Origin: Terfezia claveryi
Taxonomy: Eukaryota; Ascomycota; Pezizomycetes; Pezizales; Pezizaceae
Direction of reading: 5' to 3'
Length of the DNA: 64,000 nucleotides
Assembly (NCBI GenBank): GCA_015179025.1
Contig: WHUX01000117.1
Span: 104,538-168,537 of the forward strand
Below are positions 23,956 through 36,100 of this stretch, in pieces (position 1 is the stretch's first letter; the number at the start of each line of letters is the position of its first letter). Below the pieces are notes generated by a model, which was given only the letters and a program-made list of their open reading frames with translations, was not told the origin of the DNA and made no database searches. A program made the position numbers and the translations under genes.

Positions 23956-24247
23956 AGATATTGGGCTATGACGTCTGAAGCTAGCCTCCTTCCTTATTAC
24001 CGAATCGAATAGCATTTCACTTAGCTATCATACCCATATGTACGTACAGTACAATGAATAAGTTGGTGCTTCCATTGCCGCCACAAGAAACTGAAGCTAC
24101 TATACTGATCAACTTGTATTCTTAGTCAAAACACATCACACAATACGTATGTATATGTAGAGATTTTGCATCCTGGTACACTATCCCATAACCTTTGTAC
24201 CTAGTACGGTAAGTACGGAATGAAAACAAGGAGGTTTTGCAGTCCTA
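23956..24247 (+). repeat. Dispersed repeat, copy B
   Basis: Matches 10841-11080 in the same orientation (shared AGATATTGGGCTA, TTCCTTATTACCGAATC, ATGAACAAGTTGGTGCTT-like and GGTTTTGyAGTCCT blocks). About 50 bp longer owing to small insertions. Confidence 0.7.
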
Positions 24248-24248
24248 C

Positions 24249-24601
24249 CAGGAAAACTGGTGAATAAGACTTATTCAGTATCTTAATCATAACTCTAGAA
24301 TAAGTCAAAATCTGAATCAAGAACACTAATCTGCACCCAGCCCCTACCACAAAAAGGAAAGAACAAAGATACAGAACAAGGTGGTCTAGTTGGCACAACA
24401 CTTTCGGTATCACTGGGATTGTAGATGTAACTATGGTGCTATTTATATATCTTTGTATGTCTCACTGTGTTTGTTATTGATATGTAAAAGCTACTTTGTA
24501 TTTTGCCAAGCCACCACTACTAACTAAGCTACACGTAAAAAATAAATGTTTTATACTAGGTGTTGTGCCAACTGGACTAAGACAAGGAGTCTTATTCACC
24601 A
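24249..24601. repeat. Inverted-repeat pair, possible MITE
   Basis: TGGTGAATAAGAC at 24249-24261 is the exact complement of GTCTTATTCACCA at 24589-24601, and TCTAGTTGGCACAACAC (near 24387) is opposed to GTTGTGCCAACTGGAC (near 24561). No target duplication seen. The right end abuts the R1 arm, so the boundary is uncertain. Confidence 0.45.
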
Positions 24602-25237
24602 TTTGTTTCCCGAGAAAACCTTTAACATGCCCTCTGGGTAATACGGACTACTGTAAAATGGCCCTCCACTTAGTGGAATATATTTAAGATACAACACAAA
24701 ACCACTCTCTCTACTAGACACAACACCTCGCTGCTTGGCATGACTCTATACAAAGGCCCCTTTTTTATGCCAGACTAACATGTGTCCTATCATGTGCTTC
24801 ACCAGTTCAGCATATACCTAGCATATATAGCATACCAAGCATACCAGCCCAGCATAACCTGTATAGCCGACACGCAGATACCCAGCAGCATACCGCGCCC
24901 ATACTCAGCAGCATACCACGCCCATACTCAGCAGCATACTGCGCCCATACCCAGTACACTTCACAACATACTCAAATTACCTAGTACATGGTGATATCTC
25001 TCAGTGCTCCTGTAGTAGGCTTGTACTTCGGGGGGGTCCACTAATTTGTACATGCATATTACATGCTCCTATGGTTATACCAGTACCTAGACTTCATGCG
25101 CTTTTTCTATGGCTAATATGCTATATATTATTGCTTTATTACTCCATACTCTCTTATAAGCAGGCATGCTTTAAATTACGTTATGCAATAGCTGTTAGTT
25201 TAATATGCTTTGTAGTTACCATCTTACTTTAGGGTAA
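24580..25237 (+). repeat. R1 inverted-repeat element, left arm
   Basis: About 650 bp whose reverse complement lies at 25690-26075 (inner part) and, beyond the Helitron, at 39349-39605 (outer part). Shared blocks: GAGAAAACCTTTAA, CACTTAGTGGAA, CCTTTTTTATGCCAG, ACCAGTTCAG, GTAGTAGGCTTGTACTT, ACCTAGACTTCAT, TTTTTCTATGGCTAATAT, ACTTTAGGGTAA. No protein is encoded. The other arm is richer in T at C positions. Confidence 0.8.
24885..24957. repeat. Minisatellite within R1, 24-bp unit
   Basis: Three copies of a CAGCAGCATACCGCGCCCATACT-like unit. The corresponding place in the right arm has one diverged unit, so the array expanded only in the left arm. Confidence 0.85.
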
Positions 25238-25689
25238 CCTGGTGTTCCCCACTCGCTTCTATTGCATTTGGTATCTTTAATTGCGGCTGCTCCTATAGCA
25301 TATAGTATCTTTAATATATCTAAACTACTGTACTAAGTAGTTTATATTTTCACATAGTTTACAGGTGCAGGTGTCAGAGTAAATCTATAAACAGTGTTGA
25401 ATGAACTTCAGAGTAAGATCTTACTATAATACTATACTCTGTAAATAAACATTACTAGAAATACAAGTTGGGCTATTACTTACTAACATAGAGAGTACAT
25501 ATATGATCTTTAGCCGAAAGTGAAAGTATTTAAAATAATCATCTCTATATATTTTATGATTATACATCTATATATTTTGGTGCTATGTATAGAGTATATT
25601 CTACTATAATAGGCAATCTATCATTAGGAATACAACTATCTCCTAACAAAGCATGCTTAGTCATATCCTAACAGCCATAGACCTAAGCG
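25238..25689. other. Central spacer of R1
   Basis: AT-rich 450 bp between the two arms; no gene seen. Confidence 0.5.
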
Positions 25690-26075
25690 AAAATTACCCT
25701 AAAGTGTGATTATAACTATGGAACTACATCAAACCAATAGATAACTATTGCAATATATAATTTAAAGCATGTTTGCTTATAAGAGTATATGAAGAAATAA
25801 AGCAATCATATATAGTATATTAGCCATAGAAAAAGTGTATGAAGTCTAGGTACTAGTGTAGTTATAGAAGCATGTAAAATATATAAAACTTCTCTAAAGT
25901 ACAAGCCTACTACAAAAGTATAAAGAGATGTACTAGTTGAGTATGCTATAAAGTATACTAGGTATAGGCACTGGTATACTACTAAGTATGGGCTCGGGAT
26001 GCTATTAAGTATAAAAATAGGTATACTACATATCGGTTATACAAGATATATAATACTAAGGCTAGGTATACTGAG
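25690..26075 (-). repeat. R1 inverted-repeat element, right arm (inner part)
   Basis: Reverse complement of about 24830-25237. It breaks off at GGTATACTGAG (26065-26075); the remainder of the arm resumes at 39349, which places the Helitron between. Confidence 0.8.
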
Positions 26076-26740
26076 TCATCAATATACTGGACGTAGTGAG
26101 ACAGCATATCCGCGTTTTGACCTCCCCCATGCGCAACTAAACACACTAGCGAAAACAGGGTAAATAAGCCCGGCGCAATCTTACTTTGCATTCTCCGGGT
26201 TTCTTGGTTTTGTTGGTAGGGCCTGGCCCATCCTACTAGCATTATCAGGGCCTGTGTTCAATTCCCAGTACCCCCGTAAAGGACTAATTCGAATTTATCC
26301 TTGGCTGCGCTGATGTGGATGGTTCAAAACAAAAAAACTTATCCTTGCTTATTTAACCCTGTTCATCATAACTAATCTCTAAAAACATGTCTCTAAAAAT
26401 TGTGTCAAATTGTTGTCTCTAAAAATCGTGGGTTCTTGGCTTCTGTACTGGGATGAAGGTGCAGGCATTTTTACTCCTTTTTATCTTTACATCTCCCTCT
26501 CAACTCCAGCGCTCTCTCACATAGCCAGCGCTAGCCAGCGCTCTATCACACCAGCACTCTCTCACATATATTGCTGCTCCAACTCTACCACCGCTCCCAC
26601 CACTCCAACTCTACCGGCACTCTCCCAGCGCCCCTACTGCTCCAACCGCTCCAACTCTACCACCTGCCTCCAACTCTACCAGCACTCTCCCAGCTCCTAC
26701 TCTATATCGCCCACCTACCCGCTCCAACTCTTCAGGCATT

Positions 26741-28186
26741 ATGACTACTACAACTCCGCTGATACCTCTGCAGCCACTGACACTCCAATCACTACCTCCA
26801 CCTCTGCTACTACTACTACACTACCACTACAACTGCCTTACTTTCAGAGCAGGCATTTGAAGTCCGTTTAGCCCATTTGGTTGCCAGTGGGGCATTTAAT
26901 AAAGATCATCCACGGAGGGCAAAAGGACTATGCCAACATGTCAAACGTCTTTTACAATCGTGGGAAAAAGAGAAAACAACTCGAATCTTTTGGGAAGCTC
27001 CTATAAGTATTTCTGCATTGAAATGGTCTTTAAAAAATAAAAGAGGTTTGCATACTTCTTATAATTCTTATAATTTAGAGCTAATTATAAGAAATAAAGG
27101 TCAATATTCTATACCTGTAATGAGAAATTCTCAACTCTCATCTTTCCAAAGATTTCAATCAGGTCCAGAGCATTTGGAGATTAGAGATAAAAATGGCTGT
27201 CTTTTAGCTTACCGACTCAGAATTCCAGACTTCTTGGTTGGAGGCTTAGTTGAAACTGAGCTTCTTTTACTTGAAATAGGTGTACATCACCAACAGAGGA
27301 TAGATCCCCGAGGAGAATTTCCTATCTGACACTATGCTACTTGGGCTGATAGTAGCTTAGATATTTTTCATAGTAAAGATTATTTAACTCAACAGCCTGC
27401 CTCGATTACTTGGATTGAAAGGAATAAATCCCTATGGCGGTATCTTGGAGATTGTTTGAAGCTTATTTTTAAGCATATAATAAGCTTACTAACATTACAC
27501 TTCCTGACCCCCTTCAATTGTTATGTTATCCTTGGTCTGGAGCCACTATTAACCAACAAATGATACCGGATAGTATTTTACAATATCATCAAGATTGGAA
27601 GGATATTCGTTCTGCCCCCAATGCAGTTGTACCATATGGTGATTATAATGGAGGTGACTTAGTATTATGGCAAGCCAAATGCATTTTGGAGCTTCGACCT
27701 GGTGATACTCTATTATTTATGGGTTCTTTAATCTGTCATGGCAATACTAAGATTACTCGAGGTGTTAGGAATAGTGTTAATCTATTTACTTATAAGAGTA
27801 TCATAGATTGGATTAAACGGAACCCTTCTGCTTCTGTGTTAAAGAAAAAAAAAGGTGGTCAGCAGCTGGAGCCTCTTGAGCCTAAGAAAAAGCCGACTAT
27901 ATTGTCTGTGTATTGTCTGTGTATTGTCTGTGTATTGTCTGTGCTCCGTGTATTTTGCATGTCCGTCTATTGCTTTTTTTGCTCCGTGTATTTTGTATGT
28001 CCATCTATTGCTTTTTTGCTTCTCTGTACTAATAATAATATATTATATATACTACCTTCTACTTACTACTCACCTCCCTACTTACTGACCTCGACTTCCA
28101 CCCCTCTACGTACCTGTCAACTTCTATCGAACTATTTTTTGCCCACCTTTTATTTTTTACCCACCTTTGACGTACTCCTTATATAA
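26741..28186 (+). pseudogene. 2-oxoglutarate/Fe(II) dioxygenase-like gene, TET/JBP-like, inside the Helitron
   Basis: A likely ATG at 26741 is followed by a Thr/Ser-rich leader and the stretch AFEVRLAHLVASGAFNKDH (from 26853). The C-terminal domain shows the 2OG-Fe(II) signature: HxD as HQD (27587-27595), then GDYNGGDLVLWQAKCILELR and RPGDTLLF, a distal His in ICHGNTKI (27737) and an Arg in GVRNSVNLFTY. Spacing and the GDxxGGxL...PGD...HG..R.S...FT pattern resemble fungal TET/JBP-type oxygenases, which oxidise methylated bases; substrate is inferred only. Breaks: frameshift near 26800, TGA at 27328-27330, frameshift near 27478. The open frame continues through a repetitive cysteine/valine-rich tail whose stop overlaps the Rep ATG (TAATG at 28184-28188). 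The tail is probably not native protein. Confidence 0.68.
27901..28019. repeat. Minisatellite of TGTCTGTGTAT units
   Basis: Four near-perfect TGTCTGTGTAT units followed by two longer units GCTCCGTGTATTTTGyATGT, between the dioxygenase domain and the Rep start. Confidence 0.85.
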
Positions 28187-31100
28187 TGGATACAGCATAT
28201 TGTAGATGTTGTCAATCTCGAAAGAATGTTGATGAGTTTGATATATATATATCTCATGGTAGACAACAGTGAAGGTTAACTTGTATTCTATGCTTGGTTA
28301 GTATATATATATCACTATCTTAGTATATGAAATAAAAGACTAATATTAAATTAGATTAACTCCCGAGTTCGACAACGTCAACAGAGAGAAAGACTCAGAC
28401 TCCGTCAACAGGAACTCCATAATCAGAATCAGAATCAAAATCAGGAACAACCAAGAGGACAATATCATCATAGATAACTTGAAAGAGAGAGAGAAGAACA
28501 ATCCATCATTAGAAAAGAACAACTTATTATTAGAGGAGGAGAAGTAAGTAGTAATTAAATAGTAATTAACTATACTTGCTAATTTTTTATAATTAGAATC
28601 CCTTAATACAATTTCCTCGGGCATTCCAAAGTACAATACAACCAAGAACACACTGCTATTTTGGTACAATGTCAATAGTATGCTCTCAATGTACTGCATT
28701 ACATTAGTATAAAGAACGAATTAAACGACATCCCAGTACAGAACAAAACCCATTATTTGGTATATGTTGTAGTCAAGGCGATGTTTCAGTTCCATTTATG
28801 CGCCTACTACCTCCTCTGTTACATGGATTGTTATATGACCAAACCAGTACATCAAACTATTTCCGAACACATATCCGGAAATATAATTCTGCTTTAGCAT
28901 TTGTTTCTTTGAAATATCAGCCAGATCAACGTACGATTGGTGGACTACAATGCTTTCAAATCCATGGTGCATTATATCATATTACTGGACCCTATAGCAT
29001 CCTTTGAATGTCCGCCCTCAGTTTGCTCAAATATTTCTCTATGATCCTGAAGATGCAGTAGCTCAACTTCAACTTCGACCTGGGGCCATATATTACCTTC
29101 TGTAATTGACATGCGTCTCTTACAAGAATTATTAGTTATGTTACATGACTGTAATCCTTTTATTCCAATATACCGTACAGTACATGAAAGAATGCAAGAA
29201 GCAATTAGAGGATTATCTCAAGAGGAGGTTCAGATAATTCTTAATCCCCGTTTAGAATTAATACTTGCAAAAGGAGAGGACCATCGACGATATAATCTAC
29301 CTACAACAAATGAAATCACAATTATTATTCCTAATGAATATAATCTAGCTTCTAATTGAGATATTATACTGGCAAAGCAAATATACAACTACATCAAGCC
29401 TTTTTAACTATCAATTCCAGTCATGCTGCATATACACCTCTACATTATGTACTCTTATTCCCATATGGAGAACATGGATGGAATTGGTCATTATGACTAC
29501 AACATAGTCGCGATGGATGGATCTCCTAAACGACTATCACAAAGGTAATACTATCAGTTCCGTCTACATTCTCGATTATTCGAACTCATGACTCTATTTC
29601 ATGCAGGTCATCTACTATAACAATACATTGTGGATGCTTTTGCTGTTGTTGATCAAGCAAAGTTAGAGTGGATTCGAATGAATCAGGCATCTATATGAGC
29701 AGATTTGTATAATGGCCTAGCTAATGCTATTGTTTGGATGAGATAAATGCAAGTGCATTAGGACGGTGGGTAGTTTTACTAAGTAGTTTCTTGGGAAGTG
29801 ATCGATTTATGCAACAGCTTTTTCAAGATTCAATGGCTATTGTACGCTATTTCAGTAAACCTACCCTTTTTATTACATTCACTGCCAATCCTAATTGGAA
29901 AGAAATCCAAGATGAACTATTACCACATCAGTCAGCAATGGATCGACCAGATTTAGTAGCTCGGGTTTTTTATTTAAAACAACAAGATTTGCTTATACAA
30001 GTACGATTTGATGGAATTTTTGGCCAGTTTTTAGGTTGTGTATAGACAATTGAGTACCAAAAGCGTGGATTACCTCATATGCACTTATTAGTATTTTTAC
30101 ATCAAGAAGACCGATTCCTTACTTCAGAAAGAATTGATGAAATTATATGTGCTGAGCTTCCAACTCCAATTCAAGATCCTGATGGAGAACTACGAAGAAT
30201 CATTGGTACGTCAATAGTTCATGGTCCTTGCGGTGATTATTATCCTCGATTACCATGTATGGCAGGTGGAACTGGCCCAATAAGGTATGCAAAGCAATTT
30301 CCTAAGGAATTCCAAGAGATAACTATTGTTCAAGAAGATGGATATCCATTATATCGACGTTGAAATAATGGAGATATCTATGTTGGTCAAAATGGATTCT
30401 CATATGATAATCGTTGGGTTGTACCTTACAATCCTTACTTAAGTTACCACTATCAAGCACATATCAATATAGAAGTTTGTGCATCTATTCAAGCTATTAA
30501 ATATATTCATAAATATATTTATAAAGGTTCTGATCGTACTACTTTACAGTTACAGGAGACTGCTAATGCAGATAAGGTGCAACGCCATTTGCAAGGAAGA
30601 TATATTGGCCCCTGTGAGGCTATATAGAGATTATTTGAGTTTCGAATGCATGAAGAATTTCCTGCCATCTATCATTTACCAATCCACTTATCTGGGGAGC
30701 AACCAGTATATTTTGCAGAGGATTTAACAAGAGAAGAGCTTCAGTTACGGTTAGATACTGCTCGATCTAAGCTTATGGCATAGTTTACCTACAACTCCCA
30801 ACATGAAGATGGCCATCAGTACCTCTATCAACAATTTCCCCAACATTTTGTTTTTAAGGAAAAGGATAAACAATGCCACCGAAAATAACGTGGCTTTGCA
30901 ATTGGATGAATTTATCATTGTAATCCATTACAAGGAGAGCGGTTCTATCTATGTTTACTTCTTACAATTATCTCTGGTGCAACCTCATTTGCCAATCTTC
31001 GAACAATCAATAGGGTATTATATTCAACATTCTAGCAAGCCTGTCTTGCACTTGGGCTTTTAGAGGATGACAACGAATGGATTCAGTGCTTTGAAGAAGC

Positions 31101-31287
31101 AATTGTATTTGCAACTGGAGGTGCATTGCGTACCCTCTTTGCAATGGCAGTTATTCATAGTAGAGTTGTAGATCCAAATCATCTTTGGATGCACTTTAGG
31201 TTACATATATATGATGATCTACTTCGGAGAATACAACATTTGGCTATTCAAGTTCCTAATGATATTCCTATCTCACACCTAGATTAT
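28186..31287 (+). pseudogene. Helitron Rep (HUH) and helicase N-terminal part, broken
   Basis: Starts MDTAYCRCCQSRKN with a Cys pair zinc-finger-like head (later CILC). A probable 53-bp intron, GTAAGT at 28544 to AG at 28596, precedes the Cys-rich segment CSQCTALH and GICCSQGDV. The Helitron-like N domain follows (SLGSD-like segment, FITFTANPNWKEI near 29872-29910). The HUH motif is GLPHMHLLVFL at 30070-30102, and the two-tyrosine motif IKYIHKYIYKG is at 30499-30531. Numerous stops (near 30051, 30361, 30627, 30782) and frame changes exist. Rep nicks and joins the single strands in rolling-circle transposition. At 31287 the frame reads Asp-Tyr and is cut by Gypsy element 2; it resumes at 37674. 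Confidence 0.88.
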
Positions 31288-31855
31288 TGTCACAACCATG
31301 TTCTTAGTCTTGATTTGACACTCGAACAGGCTTGTTCGGGTGTCGTGCTGTTTTGACACTTGAACAGGCTTGTTCGGGTGTCATCGATGGGTGATTGTTA
31401 TCTTAGCTTCCGAGATAGGAATCTCGGGAAGCTTATTCCTTCCACGGCCTTGGCCTGGAATCATGTATATATATCTTCGTCCCTCCGCCCTCTCGTTGGA
31501 TACCCATTCAACGTCTTGTATATCCAATACAGGGCCTTGCTTCTCTCCACATTGGTGCATCTCCCTTGTGCACCTCCTTGCCTTGCCTCGCCTTGTCTCT
31601 GCAGCCCAGCTGCCTCCCTTGACACACGCGGCAACTACTTCCGTGTGTCTCGTGTCCCTTGCCCTCTGCCTCTCTTGCCTCTTGCCCTTGCCTCCCGTCT
31701 CAGCCTCCCCCTGGTCACACACGTAGTATTCCTACGTGTGTCTTACCCTAGCCTTTCCCCCGATCATACACGTAGCGCTCCTACGTGTGCGATTGCCCCT
31801 TGCAACTTCCTCGGCGTACCCCTTGGTCGCCTTGTCCCCCAGAGCCCTCGTTACA
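31288..31855 (+). repeat. 5' LTR of Gypsy element 2
   Basis: 568 bp. Near the 5' edge are two 28-bp imperfect palindromes with half-site GACACTCGAACA (31317-31344, 31355-31382). TATATATAT at 31466-31475 is the likely promoter; a CGTTGGAT..ATCCAACG hairpin and two ACACGTAG inverted repeats lie downstream. Confidence 0.95.
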
Positions 31856-32014
31856 CTACGTTGGATCCTTTGGACCAACTGGTATGCAGTCATGTCAGGA
31901 GCAGCTCTCCCACCACCCGCCGTCAGGTTCCAGACCTGGAGAAGCTCTCCTATACCCTCAGGCTAGAACGAATTGAATGCCTATCGTCGAGAAATCATCG
32001 ACATCTTCGAGGCC

Positions 32015-33106
32015 ATGGATGCCATCAGGGCCGAACTCGGCAACAGCCTGGCTGTGGCTGAAAACAGCCTGGCCGTGGCTGAACAAAAATTTAGATCCGC
32101 CGACGAAGAGATCACGGTCCTCTAGACCGATCTCGACCATCTGAACCTTGGCCTGGCCAACGAATGGACTACAGTCCAAAACCTCAGCCACGCTCTAGGG
32201 AACCTTGCAATACCAACAGCAGCCAGTAGCAACAAGACCGAAAGCATTCCAACACCCCCTAAGTTCAATGGGGACCGGGTTCGCCTACGAGCCTGGAAAA
32301 ATGCTGTCAATCTCAAGCTGAATGGGGATTCTGCCAGATTCCCGTCAGAACAACATCGACTGGCATACGTTTTCGCCTTGCTGGAGGGGAAAGCTTGCGA
32401 CCAGATCCAGCCATATGTCCTCGAAACCGGGATCAAGCTTGACGATATCTCGGCCCTTTTTACAATCCTGGATAGGGCGTTCGGGGACTCCGATGCCGTT
32501 GGCACTGCCAGTAGGGCCCTCCGAGCCCTCAGGCAGAAAAACACCGATCTGTCCACTTATGTGGCAGAATTCTCGAGACTGGCAGCGGAGGTCTGATGGA
32601 ATGACCAGTCCAAACTGGAGCAATTCCAGGAAGGGCTAAATGACGAAATCCAGCAGGCCATGGTCAGCCTCCCGGAAGCTAAAACCCTCGACGAATTCAT
32701 TAACCAGGCTTCTCGGGTAGAACAGCGGATATCCCGGCTCCACAACTGCCCCACGTACAGGCCAGCACCCCGTCTTCCACAACTCCAGCATCAGCCTCAG
32801 CAACACCATGCCACCAAAATAGCAGCCCCTGCCCCCGATAATAAGCCGGCCTACCCCTCGTTTGTGGCCGGAGGAGCCACCCCCATGGACCTATCTTTAG
32901 GAAGACCCCACTTGACACAGGAAGAAAGAGACCGCCGACGAACGAACAACCTCTGCATTGCGTATGGTAAGGGGGACCACTTCATTGCAGCCTGCCCTCT
33001 CCGGAAGGCTCGCTCCCTGGCTGTCTATGCCATTTCCCCGGCCGACACCCTAGTGCCCAGGATCGAGGAGGTCGACGAGTCGGGAAAAGCTCTGTCCCTT
33101 GCATAG
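32015..33106 (+). pseudogene. gag: Gypsy element 2 gag, two in-frame stops
   Basis: Capsid protein gene, 363 codons from the conserved ATG (context EAMDAI) to TAG at 33104-33106. The coiled-coil-like N-terminus, gag core (QFQEGLNDEIQQAMVSLPEA) and zinc knuckle region are present, but the knuckle reads CIAYGKGDHFIAAC: the second Cys is Tyr. Stops: TAG 32123-32125 (CAG in element 3) and TGA 32594-32596 (CGA in element 3). An upstream in-frame TAG just before the NELNAY segment supports starting at 32015. Slippery heptamer GGGAAAA at 33082-33088. Confidence 0.9.
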
Positions 33107-36100
33107 TTACTGACACTAGCAAGGGACCTGTCCCAGGCCATTTATCTCTGTCTTTGTCTGCATTTTCTGTTTCTTCCGCTTCTTCTGTTGTTGACGAATC
33201 TCGCTTGTTCAGCGAACATTTTGTTGTATCTATCTCCCTCAATATCAATGATAAAACAATCACCACGTCAGCCCTTATAGATTGCAGAGCTTCAGGAATT
33301 GCATTCGTTGACCAGGCCTTTGTCAGTAAATTCTCCATACCCACATCGAAGCTCAAAACCCCCCGTGTTCTGGATGTCATCGACGGTCGGCCCATCTCCT
33401 CTGGCGATATCACCGATATTACGTGCGTGCCTGCCCTGGTCAGGGATCACTTCAAAGCAAACCTCCCAATGTTCGTGACCAAGCTCAAATACCCGATTGT
33501 CCTCGGAATCCCCTGGCTTAGAATGCACAATGTATCGGTCAGCTTCGGCTCCTATACCCTGCAGTTCAACAGCCAGTATTGCAAAAAGCACTGTGGGAAT
33601 CCGAAGGCCACCGTTACTGGGCTGTGTGCCTTGCCACCCCCGATTTCCCCTGTGCCTTGATTTCCCCTGTGCCCCCTGTGCCCCCTAGCCCCCAAAAACC
33701 TCTGAATGTTAGCTTTATTGGGGCAGGGGCTTTCGCTTACCTTACTAGAAGGCACAACTGAAGGCTCATGCCCTGTCCATACACGAGGTAAACCTGGAGA
33801 TTAATAAGACACGGTCGAAGGAGGAGTGGAAGTCTATGGTACTGGAAGAATACCACGAATTCATCGACCTGTTCTCGGAGAAGGCCGCAGAAAAGCTCGC
33901 ACTCCACCGGCCATATGACCATACTATTCCGCTGATAGAGCGTAAGACCCCCCCCTATGGGCCCCTCTACGGAATGTCCCGGTTGGAGCTGGAAGCTTTG
34001 AAGAAGTACTTGGAGGAAAACCTTAACAAGAGCTTCATTGGCCATAGCTCTTCCCCAGCGGGCGCCCCGGTGCTATTCGTCAAGAAATCGGATGGCTCTC
34101 TTAGGCTATGTGTGGACTATCGGGGGCTGAACGAGATAACGGTCAAGAACAGGTACCCCCTACCTCTAATCCAGGAGACATTAGCCAGGCTTTCCAAGGC
34201 CAAATGGTTCACCAAACTGGATTTGAGAGGGGCATACAACCTGGTAAGGATTGCTGAGTGGGAGGAGTGGAAAACGGCCTTCCGAACTCATTATGGCCAC
34301 TTCGAGTACAATGTCATGCTCTTTGGATTAACCAATGCCCCGGCCTCTTTCCAGCACTTTATTAACGATACCCTACGAGACTTCTTAGATGTGTTCTGCA
34401 CGGCTTACTTCGACGATATCTTGATCTATTCAGATACCCTAGCAGAAAACAAGATTCATGTCCGGCAGGTGTTGGAAAAGCTGGAGCAAGCCAGACTATA
34501 CCTCAAGCCCGAGAAATGCGAGTTTCATGTGCAGGAGGTCAAATATCTGGGGTTGATCATCACCACGGAAGGCATCCGGATGGATCCTGCCAAAGTTGCC
34601 GCAATCTAGGAGTGGGAAACCCCGGCCAACTTGAAGGATGTGCAAGCCTTCCTAGGATTTGCCAACTTTTACTGCCGGTTCATCCTGGGATACTCAAGGA
34701 TCGCGGCACCCCTGACGGCCTTAACGAAAACAAAGGTAGAAGCTAGCTCATATCCGACAACGAAAAAGGCCTTCCAGTGGAATCCAGAAGCTCAGTTGGC
34801 CTTCCAGAACCTCAAGGAAGCCTTCTGCTCAGCACCGATCCTGGCCCATTTCGATCCGGACAGCGAATGTATCATGGAGACTGATGCCTTCGACTATGTC
34901 TCCGCGGGGATCTTGTCTCAGTATATCAACGGAATCCTCCACCCCGTGGCCTACTTCTCGAAAAAGCACTCCCCAGCTGAGTGCAACTACGAGATCTATG
35001 ACAAAGAGCTGATGGCCATCGTGCGAGCATTCAAAGAATGGAGGCCACATCTGGAGTCAGCCAAGGGGATCATCGAGGTACTATCTGATCACAAAAACCT
35101 TGAGTATTTTACAACCACCAAGCTGCTTAACCGGCGGCAGGCTAGGTGGTCGGAATTCCTCTCTTGGTTCAACTTTAAAATCAAGTACCGTCCTGGAAAG
35201 GCTGGTGGCAAGCCCGATGCGTTAACCCAGAGATCAGGAGATCTCCCTAAGGGGGGGGATGAAAGGCTAAAATACCAAAATCAGGTAGTATTGAAGCCCG
35301 AAAACCTTGATCTGGCGGCCAATGTCCTTGCTGAAGCTGAGGCTAATGCTGAAGCGGATGCGGAAGCCGAACCTGAGGCTAATGCTGAAGCTGAGGCTAA
35401 TGCGGAGGCTGAGGTGAGAGCTGAAGCTCAGGCTAATGCGGAGGCTGAGGTGAGAGCTGACCTCCGACAACTGGTGAGACAGGTATACGAGGACGACCCC
35501 CTGGCCAAGGAAATCATCACCGCAGTGGATTCTGGCCAGCGCCACCACCCCAAGATCTCCCTAGCCGAGTGTACCGTCCAGGAAGGCCTCCTCTACCACC
35601 TTGAACGGCTGTATGTACCGGAAGGAGAGCTGCGCCTTCGATTGATCAAGGAACACCATGACAGCCTGGTTGCAGGTCACCCTGGAGTGGCCAAAACGTT
35701 AGAGCTTCTGGCCAGGGAATATACATGGATTGACCAACGGAAGGACGTGGAGCGGTACGTACAGAACTGCCATGTTTGCAAGCGTGCTAAGCCTGTCCGC
35801 CATGCCCCGTATGGGACCCTGAAACCTCTGGATATCCCTGATCGGCCGTGGCTGCACCTGACTATGGACTTCGTGACAGGGTTGCCAGAAGATTCGGAGT
35901 TCAATGCCATCTTGATGGTGGTAGATCAGTTGACGAAAATGAGGCATGTTATACCTTGCCGGGACACCTACTCCACCCCAGAGTTAGCCAACCTCTACCT
36001 CAACAATGTATTCCGATACCATGGCATTCCTGAGTCGATCGTATCCGACCGTGGCCCTCAGTTTACCTCAGAATTCTGGCAAGCCTTCTGCGAACTTCTG

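Noticed and set aside
24885..24957. CRISPR-like regular repeats (also 40158-40305, 59283-59512)
   Set aside because: Repeats are contiguous with no unique spacers; plain minisatellites in a eukaryotic genome.
26215..26275. tRNA-like T-arm (TGTTCAATTCC) at the Helitron 5' region
   Set aside because: T-stem pairs partly, but there is no acceptor stem or D-arm.
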